Assembly (NCBI GenBank): GCA_002482725.1
Contig: DLGO01000013.1
Location: 1-13,278, forward strand
DNA: 13,278 nucleotides
Direction of reading: 5' to 3'
From: Bacteroidetes bacterium UBA7692
Lineage (GTDB): Bacteria; Bacteroidota; Bacteroidia; Chitinophagales; LD1
Below the pieces are notes generated by a model. That model was not told the origin of the DNA and ran no database searches. It saw nothing but the letters and a program-made list of their open reading frames with translations. This document shows, in pieces, positions 1 through 6,729 of the stretch; the stretch's first letter is position 1; every line of letters starts with the position of its first letter. The position numbers and the translations under genes are program-made.

Positions 1-2033
1 CCAACGGCCCTGTGCATATAGGCCACCTGGCAGGGTGCTACCTGCCTGCAGATATATATGTGCGCTACCTGCGCAGCAATAAAAAGGATGTGGCATTTAT
101 CAGCGGCAGCGATGAGCACGGCGTGCCTATCACTATTTCTGCGCGCAAAGAGGGCGTTACACCGCAGCAGATAGTAGACAAGTACCACAAAATAATGGGC
201 GATGCATTTAAGGAGTTTGGTATCTCCTTCGATGTGTATGGCCGCACCAGCAGCAAGATACACCACGATACAGCTTCCGATTTTTTCCGTAAGCTTTACA
301 ACCAGGGCTCTTTTGAAGAGAAGGAAACAGAGCAGTATTTCGATGAGCAGGCCAATCAGTTTCTGGCCGACAGGTATATAGTGGGTACATGCCCTGTGTG
401 TGCCAATGAGAATGCCTATGGCGACCAGTGCGAAAAGTGCGGTACATCATTATCGCCTACCGACCTTATCAATCCGCGCTCTACCCTTTCGGGTTCTGCG
501 CCTGTAAAAAGGATGACGAAGAACTGGTTCCTGCCTTTGAACAAATTGCAGCCCAAAGTAGAGCAATACCTGAGCAAGCATACCGACTGGAAGAGCAACG
601 TATATGGCCAATGCAAAAGTTGGCTCGAGAGCGGCGATGGCCTGCAGCCACGCAGCATGACGCGCGACCTGGACTGGGGCATACCCGTGCCGGTAGAGGG
701 AGCTGAAGGCAAAGTGCTGTATGTTTGGTTCGATGCGCCTATCGGCTACATATCCAATACCAAAGAACTGTTCCCGAATGATTGGGAGAAATGGTGGAAA
801 GATGAAGATACCCGCCTGATACACTTTATAGGCAAAGACAATATTGTATTCCACTGCATCATATTCCCTGCGATGTTGATGGAGCATGGCGAGTTTATAA
901 CAGCAGACAATGTACCTGCCAATGAGTTCCTGAACCTGGAGGGCGATAAGATATCTACTTCGCGCAACTGGGCTGTGTGGCTGCATGAGTACCTGCTGGA
1001 GTTTAAAGACAAGCAGGATGTACTGCGCTATACCCTGTGCAGCAATGCACCGGAGACCAAGGACAACGACTTTACCTGGAAAGATTTCCAGATGAAGAAC
1101 AACAGCGAGCTGGTGGCCATACTGGGCAATTTTGTAAACCGTGTACTGGTGCTTACGAACAAGTATTTCGACGGGCAGGTGCCGCAGGCTACAGAGTGCA
1201 GCGACCTGAAAGCTTTCCTTGGCGAGCAAAAGGTAAAAGTGAGCGAGGCTTTGGAGCAGTTCAAGTTCCGCGAGGCATTGGCAGAGGTGATGAATGTAGC
1301 GCGGCACGGCAACAAGCTGCTGACGGAAAAAGAGCCATGGAAAACAATAAAGGACAACAAAGAGCAAACAGGCATTACGCTATTTGATGCGGTGCAGATA
1401 ATAGCGAATCTGGCGGTGCTGTGCGAGCCTTTCCTGCCATTTACGGCGCAGAAGCTGCACCAGATGCTCAATAGCTCCCAATTCAACTGGGGATGGGCAG
1501 AGGCGGGCAATGCGGCCTTGTTGCCTTCGGGCCATCAGTTGGGCGAAGCGCAACTGCTATTCGACAAAGTAGAAGATGATGTGATAGAGATACAAATAGA
1601 GAAGCTGAACAAAACGCGCATAGAAAAACCGGTGGTGCAAAAAGCCAAAGCCAAAGAAACCGAAGCGCCAAAGGCAACGGAAACCAAGGTGGAAGCAGGC
1701 GAGACTTCTTTGATAACCTTCGATGATTTTGCGAAGCTGGACCTGCGCCTGGGTACCATACTTACCGCAGAGCGGGTAGAGAAGGCCGATAAACTGTTGA
1801 AGCTGACGGTGGATATGGGCTACGAGGTACGCACCATTGCCAGCGGCATAGCACAACACTTTCAGCCGGAGGAATTGCCGGGCTTGCAGGTGTGTGTGGT
1901 GGCCAATCTGGCCCCGCGCAAAATAAGGGGGATAGAGTCCAAAGGAATGATACTGTTGAGCGAGGATAAGGAAGGGAAACTGCACTTTATTTCTCCACGT
2001 GAATTAACAGATAATGGCAGCGCTGTTAAATAA
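1..2033 (+). CDS. metG: Methionyl-tRNA synthetase, 5' end cut off by the window edge
   Basis: This cytoplasmic enzyme charges tRNA-Met with methionine. The reading frame is open to the left edge (N-G-P precedes the HIGH motif), so the first dozen or so residues lie outside. Counting from the Val codon at base 12, one sees the class I HIGH motif (residues 2-5), a zinc knuckle with Cys127, Cys130, Cys140 and Cys143, and the second ATP-binding motif as KISTS (313-317), a variant of KMSKS. The anticodon-binding helical region follows. A Lys/Glu/Ala/Thr-rich linker (about 538-566) then leads to a C-terminal EMAPII/Trbp111-like OB-fold tRNA-binding domain (about 567-673) containing a DLRLGTI motif. 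This long dimeric form is common in Bacteroidota. The gene ends in TAA, 44 bp before the next gene, with no terminator in between, so read-through into the esterase gene is possible. The identification is secure. Confidence 0.97.
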   Translation, partial: NGPVHIGHLAGCYLPADIYVRYLRSNKKDVAFISGSDEHGVPITISARKEGVTPQQIVDKYHKIMGDAFKEFGISFDVYGRTSSKIHHDTASDFFRKLYNQGSFEEKETEQYFDEQANQFLADRYIVGTCPVCANENAYGDQCEKCGTSLSPTDLINPRSTLSGSAPVKRMTKNWFLPLNKLQPKVEQYLSKHTDWKSNVYGQCKSWLESGDGLQPRSMTRDLDWGIPVPVEGAEGKVLYVWFDAPIGYISNTKELFPNDWEKWWKDEDTRLIHFIGKDNIVFHCIIFPAMLMEHGEFITADNVPANEFLNLEGDKISTSRNWAVWLHEYLLEFKDKQDVLRYTLCSNAPETKDNDFTWKDFQMKNNSELVAILGNFVNRVLVLTNKYFDGQVPQATECSDLKAFLGEQKVKVSEALEQFKFREALAEVMNVARHGNKLLTEKEPWKTIKDNKEQTGITLFDAVQIIANLAVLCEPFLPFTAQKLHQMLNSSQFNWGWAEAGNAALLPSGHQLGEAQLLFDKVEDDVIEIQIEKLNKTRIEKPVVQKAKAKETEAPKATETKVEAGETSLITFDDFAKLDLRLGTILTAERVEKADKLLKLTVDMGYEVRTIASGIAQHFQPEELPGLQVCVVANLAPRKIRGIESKGMILLSEDKEGKLHFISPRELTDNGSAVK

Positions 2034-2077
2034 GAATTTAGTTACATTCGCTTAACTTAATATTAAACAGATTAAAT

Positions 2078-3286
2078 ATGAAAAAGATTTACACCCTGCT
2101 GGCGGCTGCAATAGGATTTGCTTCCACCGCACATGCACAATGTTACCCGGTGATAAAAACCACTGAAGTGGTATACTCTACGGTACTTGATTCAACAATG
2201 GATATTTACACACCTGTTGGTGCTCCTGCCGGTCAACGCCCGTTGCTGGTAATGGCGCATGGTGGCTCATTCTCTACTGGTAACAAAGAAGAAGGAACAA
2301 GCAGCGAAATAGCAAGAAGGTTCGCCTCAAGGGGATATACTACAGCTTCTATCAACTACAGGTTGGAGACCAGCACGCTAAACCTGGTAGACTCTACTGT
2401 AGCTGCAGGTGCTGTGTTGCATGCTGTAAGCGATATGAAAGCTGCCGTTCGCTTCTTTTCTAAAGATGCAAGGGGCGCAAACCTGTATCAGGTAGATACC
2501 CTGCACATGTACGTTGGTGGCAACTCTGCCGGTGCTATAGCAGCGGTTAATCTGGCGTATCTGGAGGATACAAACGATATACAAATACCTATTCACCAGT
2601 ATGTGCGCGATGTAGTGCGCAACAACGGTGGTATCAGCGGTAATAGCGGTAATGATGGCTACTACGATAAGGTAGCAGGTGTGCTTAATTTTGCAGGCGG
2701 TGTTAAAGACACTAACTGGATACGCAGCACAGGGCCAAAAATTTTCAGTGCACATGGCAATAAGGACAGGACAGTTCCTTACAACTTCGACCGCGTGTTG
2801 AACAGCCTTACCCAGAACGGTTTGCTGGCTACTGTTATTACTTTGTGTGGTTCAGGTGCTATGGAGCCAAGGTTGACTGAAAAAGGTGTTACAAACCGCC
2901 TTCAGACATACGTTAATGCCGATCACGTGCCTTGGGAAGCAAGCGCTACTATATTCAACGAGATCGACAGCCTTGCAGCTGAGTTCCTGGGTGCTCCTGA
3001 TTGCTACGAAACTGGTTTTTACCTTGGTGTAGCAGAAGCAGCTAATGCGGTTGAGTTTGGTATTTATCCAAACCCATCAAACGGTACTTTCAGCGTTAGG
3101 CTGAACAGCACAGACAACATCAGCAAAATCGTATTGGCAGACAATACAGGACGTTTTGTGGCAGAAGCGAAGGTTACAGGCAATGTAACTGCTATCAGCA
3201 ATTCTCTTGCTGCAGGCTTCTATTCTGTTACTTTGGTAGATAATAGCGGTAAAACAGTAGGTGTTAAGAAGGCAATTGTAAGATAA
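2078..3286 (+). CDS. Secreted alpha/beta-hydrolase (esterase/lipase-like) with T9SS type A sorting domain
   Basis: This is a predicted extracellular or surface-attached carboxylester hydrolase of 402 aa. Residues 1-20 form a signal peptide (MKK start, hydrophobic core, AHA before Gln21). The hydrolase domain (about 25-305) has an HGGSF oxyanion-hole motif (61-65), the nucleophile elbow GNSAG with Ser150, a likely acid Asp230 in HGNKDRTVPY and a likely base His283 in NADHVPW, so the catalytic triad is complete. This order resembles the BD-FAE/hormone-sensitive-lipase group; the substrate cannot be told from sequence. Residues about 328-402 form a Por/T9SS C-terminal domain, opening with IYPNPSNGTF and ending in AGFYSVTLVDNSGKTVGVKKAIVR-like strands. 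This domain sends proteins through the outer membrane by type IX secretion and is normally removed. A strong hairpin terminator follows 24 bp after the stop. Confidence 0.88.
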   Translation: MKKIYTLLAAAIGFASTAHAQCYPVIKTTEVVYSTVLDSTMDIYTPVGAPAGQRPLLVMAHGGSFSTGNKEEGTSSEIARRFASRGYTTASINYRLETSTLNLVDSTVAAGAVLHAVSDMKAAVRFFSKDARGANLYQVDTLHMYVGGNSAGAIAAVNLAYLEDTNDIQIPIHQYVRDVVRNNGGISGNSGNDGYYDKVAGVLNFAGGVKDTNWIRSTGPKIFSAHGNKDRTVPYNFDRVLNSLTQNGLLATVITLCGSGAMEPRLTEKGVTNRLQTYVNADHVPWEASATIFNEIDSLAAEFLGAPDCYETGFYLGVAEAANAVEFGIYPNPSNGTFSVRLNSTDNISKIVLADNTGRFVAEAKVTGNVTAISNSLAAGFYSVTLVDNSGKTVGVKKAIVR

Positions 3287-3310
3287 TTGAACTTTTTTCA
3301 ACTATTTATA

Positions 3311-3346
3311 AAAAATCCTGTGCCCGAAAGCACAGGATTTTTATTT
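3311..3346 (+). terminator. Hairpin terminator after the esterase gene
   Basis: A perfect 13-bp inverted repeat, AAAAATCCTGTGC (3311-3323) and GCACAGGATTTTT (3330-3342), is separated by a 6-nt loop. The 3' arm ends in a run of T that continues after one A as TTTT. This is the classical form of a Rho-independent terminator for the plus-strand esterase transcript. It also insulates the tRNA genes that begin about 45 bp later. The A-rich 5' arm means it could act to some degree on the other strand as well. Confidence 0.88.
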
Positions 3347-3391
3347 TCGCACCCGATATAGCAGATGCAGGTATAAATTCCTGTTAGCAAT

Positions 3392-3463
3392 GGTCTCATA
3401 GTTCAACGGATAGAATAGAAGTTTCCTAAACTTTAGATGCAAGTTCGATTCTTGCTGGGACCA
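3392..3463 (+). tRNA. tRNA-Arg (anticodon CCU, reads AGG)
   Basis: The cloverleaf can be folded by hand. The acceptor stem is GGTCTCA (3392-3398) with TGGGACC (3456-3462), including one T-G pair. The D stem is GTTC/GAAT with a GG in its loop. The anticodon stem is GAAGT/ACTTT around the loop TTCCTAA, with anticodon CCT at 3425-3427. The T stem is GCAAG/CTTGC with loop TTCGATT. The discriminator base is A3463. The bases after it are CCC, so CCA is not encoded and must be added after transcription. The gene is 72 nt without CCA. Confidence 0.95.
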
Positions 3464-3482
3464 CCCAAAACTCAACACTACT

Positions 3483-3554
3483 GGCTCCGTAGTTTAATGG
3501 ATAAAACGGAGGTTTCCGGTACCTCTGATAACGGTTCGATTCCGTTCGGGGCCA
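3483..3554 (+). tRNA. tRNA-Arg (anticodon CCG, reads CGG)
   Basis: The acceptor stem is GGCTCCG (3483-3489) with CGGGGCC (3547-3553), and the D stem is GTTT/AAAC with GG in the loop. The anticodon stem is GAGGT/ACCTC around loop TTCCGGT, with anticodon CCG at 3516-3518. The T stem is AACGG/CCGTT with loop TTCGATT, and the discriminator is A3554. The next bases are CAA, so CCA is not encoded. The gene lies 19 nt after the CCU tRNA on the same strand and is probably transcribed with it. No obvious TAnnTTTG promoter was seen just upstream of the pair. Confidence 0.95.
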
Positions 3555-3627
3555 CAACTATAGCCAATAACCGTGATTGAGAATAATGCACGTATTATAG
3601 ATTATCCAACCTTGAAAATATAGAAAC

Positions 3628-4071
3628 ATGTCCATGACACTAATAGCTTTTCTGAGAAAGGCAGAGGTACCTGGAAATCGCAAAATTCAAGAGACGCTCC
3701 AGGAACTTGGGTATGATTTCACAATTTTGAATGATCCTGAAAAGCAAATTGACGATAATGGAATTGAATGTAGAATCAATGGGCATAATACCTATGTTGA
3801 AACTTATGTTGATGTTCCCAATAAGGTAATTGATGAGGGTGGCAATTGTATTAAACCTGATTTAACAGATCAGGATTGGGCTATTTCTTTTGTTTGGGGT
3901 GCTGATTTTGCAGCTGGCGCTTGTGTGGGGCTTATTTCCATAGCACTAATTGATTTGAGCAGTGCTTTAGTTTATTATATGGACGATGAGATAAGATATA
4001 CGAGAGAAATGTTGGTGGGTGAAATGTCACAATTTATTGAAGCAATGAATAAGCCTGATAATCATTCATAA
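3628..4071 (+). CDS. Uncharacterised cytosolic protein, A+T-rich gene
   Basis: I do not recognise a named family for this 147-aa protein. It has no signal peptide and no clear membrane helix; the apolar stretch AGACVGLISIALIDLSSAL (about 103-121) includes Asp and Ser and is more likely a buried helix. The N-terminus (TLIAFLRKAEVP...IQETLQELGYDF) followed by a WGAD...AC...IAL...VYY...YT.E pattern recalls, from memory only, a family of small soluble proteins of unknown role found singly in many bacteria. Some such orphan proteins are immunity proteins, but no toxin gene is visible here. The gene is clearly more A+T-rich than metG: bases 3721-3780 hold 17 G+C of 60, against 31 of 60 at 1201-1260. 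It sits right after the tRNA pair, which fits an acquired gene. An alternative start is the second ATG, two codons later. Confidence 0.7.
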   Translation: MSMTLIAFLRKAEVPGNRKIQETLQELGYDFTILNDPEKQIDDNGIECRINGHNTYVETYVDVPNKVIDEGGNCIKPDLTDQDWAISFVWGADFAAGACVGLISIALIDLSSALVYYMDDEIRYTREMLVGEMSQFIEAMNKPDNHS

Positions 4072-4151
4072 GGCATGTCTCGGTGTTCTCCTACAAAATG
4101 TCCAATGGGATGCAAACTTTTATCAATGCCCTTTTACATATATGAGCTATC

Positions 4152-4850
4152 ATGATATACTCATCTCCGGCTTCTAATCAAATTCATTCTGTCACTAATT
4201 TTCAAAAGCTAATAGCTACGCCCTATAGTGGAGAAATTAATGCCATTTGCTGGACACGTGAACTAACAGGTGATTTTGCTGAGATTGTAGATAAGATAGC
4301 ACTAAAGGAAAACATAGTAGCCATCGAACAAGAGGAGCTGCGTGCACTTGAATTGAGCGAGCAGGGGCAGCTTGCGCGTGAGGTTCTGTTGCATGATTGG
4401 GAACTGTTGAAGGCCCATGGCGCATCGCCAACGCTGAATATCATCAGGCACTACGACAGGGATGATTCCTATCCGTTTTTTCCGACCGATGTTTATTCTT
4501 TCCATGTAGACCGCTCTCCCATACCAACCGATACCTTCCTGTGTACTTACTATGGCGAGCCGAGCGATATACTGCCAAATGCACAAAGTGAAAAGAAGGT
4601 GCTTATTCCGGAGATACGAGCGGAACTAAAAAAACTGTATGGCGGAGCGGAGGAGGGCTTTGAAGCATTTTTAAGTGAAAATTTCTTTGACTTGCACTAT
4701 CAGGCTAAGCCTGACGCACGTCCTATAAGCTTAGGTCTTGGCCACTTATGGCGGTTGGCGGTCGACCATCCAGAAAGCCAGGTTTTGCCTTGTGTTCACC
4801 GGGCACCTATGGAAAAGCCGGGACAGGCGAGGTTGCTGATGATATGTTGA
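4152..4850 (+). CDS. DUF1826-like protein with a possible HxD...H...R metal site
   Basis: This 232-aa soluble protein has no signal peptide or membrane segment. The middle and end resemble DUF1826 as I remember it: FHVD (117-120) is followed by a LCTYYGEPSDIL stretch (130-141), and the C-terminus has CVHRAP (214-219) and then GQARLLMI (224-231). His118, Asp120 and His216 form an HxD...H pattern, and Arg227 lies 11 residues after the distal His, the spacing typical of Fe(II)/2-oxoglutarate oxygenases of the TauD type. That enzymatic reading is inference. DUF1826 proteins have been linked to zinc-limited growth in other bacteria, but I see no Zur-type site here. The region from about 142 to 205 looks longer than in the short family members. 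The gene starts 80 bp after the previous stop without a clear ribosome binding site, and it converges with the minus-strand reductase gene 26 bp away. Confidence 0.68.
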   Translation: MIYSSPASNQIHSVTNFQKLIATPYSGEINAICWTRELTGDFAEIVDKIALKENIVAIEQEELRALELSEQGQLAREVLLHDWELLKAHGASPTLNIIRHYDRDDSYPFFPTDVYSFHVDRSPIPTDTFLCTYYGEPSDILPNAQSEKKVLIPEIRAELKKLYGGAEEGFEAFLSENFFDLHYQAKPDARPISLGLGHLWRLAVDHPESQVLPCVHRAPMEKPGQARLLMIC

Positions 4851-4876
4851 AATAGATAACGGATTTTTAAATCTCT

Positions 4877-5470
4877 CTATCCCCCAATCGTCCCGGTCTG
4901 AACTTTTCCAGCCTTTTGGTAATTGGCAATAAATACACCCTTAGTAGTTACGTAACTCTCGGTTACGGTAAAGGCTGCCGGGATTGCGCCTCCGTCAAAC
5001 AGTTTCTTGCCTTTGCCCAGTGTCAGCGGATGGATTTTGAGCCATAGCTCGTCTATCAGGTCATTGTTCAGCAGCAGGTGAACCAGCTCGCTGCTTCCCC
5101 ATACCTTCAAGTCAGAGCCCGTGGTATTTTTAAGCTTTTGTATGTCTGCCACGCTTTGCAGGAAAACGGTGTTTTGCCAGTCGGATTTGTGCCTGCTGGT
5201 GGAGAGGGCGTATTTGGTGACATCGTTGATGCCAGGCCAAATATGCGCGCGCTGAGGCCAGTAGTTTTCAAATATCTCAAAGGTCTTTCTGCCCAGCAGC
5301 AGGTCGGTGGGCTGCATCTGTTTTTGCATGGCTTTGCCATACACTTCATCATCATAGGGTGCTACCCAGCCGCCATACTCAAAACCGCCTGAAGTATCTT
5401 CATCGGGTGCGCCCGGTGCCTGCATTACCCCATCCAAGGAGATCATTGCCGCTACGATTATTTTTCTCAT
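4877..5470 (-). CDS. Dihydrofolate reductase family (RibD C-terminal-like) protein
   Basis: This 197-aa cytosolic protein has the RibD-C/dihydrofolate-reductase fold. The N-terminus MRKIIVAAMISLDGVMQAPG (residues 1-20) is the typical first strand and loop of the YyaP/YwjB-like branch. TDLLLGRKTFE (55-65) and VWGSSELVHLLL (123-134) are the expected NADPH-binding segments, and ELWLKIHPLTLGKGKKLF (141-158) is the conserved late strand. Members bind NAD(P)H, but most have no assigned substrate, and this is not the housekeeping folate enzyme. The frame remains open to an ATG at 5548, which would add 26 residues. I chose the ATG at 5470 because homology starts there and because the upstream ATG falls inside the promoter's -33 element. 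The gene is divergent from the lipoprotein gene. Confidence 0.88.
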   Translation of the reverse strand: MRKIIVAAMISLDGVMQAPGAPDEDTSGGFEYGGWVAPYDDEVYGKAMQKQMQPTDLLLGRKTFEIFENYWPQRAHIWPGINDVTKYALSTSRHKSDWQNTVFLQSVADIQKLKNTTGSDLKVWGSSELVHLLLNNDLIDELWLKIHPLTLGKGKKLFDGGAIPAAFTVTESYVTTKGVFIANYQKAGKVQTGTIGG

Positions 5471-5520
5471 GAGAGGTGATTTGTTTTTTTCAAAATTCCT
5501 GATTCTATATTGCTTTTTTA

Positions 5521-5549
5521 CAAAACTATTGATAGGGTTAAATACCAAA
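5521..5549 (-). promoter_or_regulatory. Bacteroidota-type promoter of the reductase-like gene
   Basis: On the minus strand, TTTG (5549-5546) is followed after 17 nt by TAGTTTTG (5528-5521), a full match to the TTTG/TAnnTTTG form used by the primary sigma factor in this phylum; spacings of about 17 to 23 nt are reported for it. Transcription would start near 5515, leaving a leader of about 45 nt before the ATG at 5470. No equally good match was found for the divergent lipoprotein gene. Confidence 0.6.
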
Positions 5550-5611
5550 GGACTTAAACACCTACTCGAAATAACCTGAAAAATTTTAAATAAATGAATT
5601 TTATTTGTGGT

Positions 5612-6028
5612 ATGAAAAAAGCACTATTTTTCGCATTCATGCTGGTAGTAATTGCAGGATGCACCAAAGAAAAGATAACAAATATAGTACCTCCTGCTAC
5701 GCTGGATGGTGAGTGGTACGGGCTCTATGGATCATCTACCAATGCACCTAAATACAATTGGTATTTTAAAATAAGAGCCGACCGTACGATGAAGATTGCG
5801 GTCAACGATACTACAACTGCTTCTGTAGCTGATAGTACGTATTTTATTGTGCCGGGCGACTCCATCAGGTGTACTTATACGTATCGTAATCCAGCAGGTC
5901 AGAATCTTGGGACCTACAGTTTTATTGGTAAGGCCAATAGTAATTTCTCCTTCATATCGGGTTCATGGGGCAATGGAAACAATGCCTACGACGGAGGAAC
6001 TTTCTTTATGGGAAGGAAACAGCAATAG
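5612..6028 (+). CDS. Small predicted lipoprotein of unknown function
   Basis: This 138-aa protein has a type II signal peptide: MKK, then an apolar core, then the lipobox VIAGC with lipidated Cys17, so it should be anchored in the inner or outer membrane facing the periplasm or surface. The mature part opens with a LDGEWYGLYG segment (31-40) and appears to consist of short beta strands (YNWYFKIRADRTMKI, TYFIVPGDSIRCTYTY, GTYSFIGKA, FSFISGSWG). This pattern suggests a small lipocalin-like or other beta-barrel fold, but no family can be named with confidence. An in-frame ATG six codons earlier (5594) is possible, but the canonical signal peptide begins at 5612. The gene converges with the ABC ATPase gene; only 20 bp separate the two stops. 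Confidence 0.8.
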   Translation: MKKALFFAFMLVVIAGCTKEKITNIVPPATLDGEWYGLYGSSTNAPKYNWYFKIRADRTMKIAVNDTTTASVADSTYFIVPGDSIRCTYTYRNPAGQNLGTYSFIGKANSNFSFISGSWGNGNNAYDGGTFFMGRKQQ

Positions 6029-6048
6029 GCTTTAAATGCAGGTTTCGT

Positions 6049-6729
6049 TTATACCAAACCCAGCCTATCAATTTTGCCGCCCAGGGTGGCGCTTTTCATT
6101 TCTGATTCGAGGGCTTGAAAATCTTCTTTCAGCACAGACCTGGTAAACGTGCCATGACTGAGCAGGTGTATCTCATCGCAGGTATCGCTAAGGGTAGAGA
6201 AGATGTGCGAGGAGATGATAACGGCTTTGTTCAGCTCCCGCAGCTTATGGATAATCTCTTCGATGATGATGTTGCTTTGTATGTCTACGCCATTGAATGG
6301 CTCATCAAGGATAAAGTAGTCGTTGCCCTGTAGCAGGATAGCTGTAATGGCCAGCTTCTTCTGCATGCCTGTAGAGTAGGTGGAGGCGTACTGGTTAAGC
6401 GGCAGGTCGAAAACATTGCGGCTCTCTATGTCTGTTAGCTTGGTGCCACGGGCGTTGCACAGCAGACGGATGTATTCTGCTCCCGTAATTTTTGAGAAGA
6501 AGAAAGGCTCGGTAAGCAACAGGCCAAGGTGGTTCTTTAGCGGTACGCGGTCAGCGGATATGGTGCCTTCGTATTCTTCCAGTCCCGCTATGCAGCGGAA
6601 CAGGGTAGTTTTACCTGCGCCATTTTCGCCCACAATGCCATATACTTTTCCTTTGTCGAAGCTAATGCTGATGTCACTAAGTACCTGCTTTGCGCCAAAG
6701 CTCTTGGATAGGTGTTGTATCTGTATCAT
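6049..6729 (-). CDS. ABC transporter ATP-binding protein
   Basis: This 226-aa nucleotide-binding subunit powers the membrane protein encoded just upstream. It has Walker A GENGAGKT (34-41), an ABC signature in the variant form STGMQ (119-123) as in many ABC-2-type exporters, Walker B YFILDEP (138-144) and the switch histidine His175 in IISSHI. The frame is open further upstream (to 7053), but that part overlaps the permease gene and does not look like protein. The ATG at 6729 gives the usual start MIQIQHLSKSFG and overlaps the permease stop as ATGA, so translation is probably coupled. The transported substrate is unknown. The C-terminal tail after about residue 200 is short, without a regulatory domain. 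Confidence 0.92.
   Translation of the reverse strand: MIQIQHLSKSFGAKQVLSDISISFDKGKVYGIVGENGAGKTTLFRCIAGLEEYEGTISADRVPLKNHLGLLLTEPFFFSKITGAEYIRLLCNARGTKLTDIESRNVFDLPLNQYASTYSTGMQKKLAITAILLQGNDYFILDEPFNGVDIQSNIIIEEIIHKLRELNKAVIISSHIFSTLSDTCDEIHLLSHGTFTRSVLKEDFQALESEMKSATLGGKIDRLGLV

Noticed and set aside
450..1367. A 305-codon open frame on the minus strand inside metG.
   Set aside because: It lies wholly within a well-supported conserved gene and its translation (Cys-, Tyr-, Gln- and Leu-rich) shows no domain. It is a codon-bias shadow, as are the open frames antisense to the DUF5686 and argH genes.
4851..4876. Possible two-way terminator between the converging DUF1826-like and reductase-like genes.
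   Set aside because: Only a 4-5 bp A/T-rich stem (GATTT...AAATC) can be formed. This is too weak to call.
3555..4877. An integrated element using the tRNA-Arg gene as attachment site.
   Set aside because: No integrase and no repeat of the tRNA 3' end was found downstream in the window. Only the composition and position of one gene hint at transfer.
5588..5606. Inverted repeat AAATAAA-TGAAT-TTTATTT just before the lipoprotein start.
   Set aside because: It is made only of weak A/T pairs in A+T-rich DNA, where such repeats are expected by chance, and no second copy was found.
6029..6060. Possible terminator between the converging lipoprotein and ABC ATPase genes (GGTTT...AAACC).
   Set aside because: The stem is only 5 bp, overlaps the ATPase coding end and has no T run.
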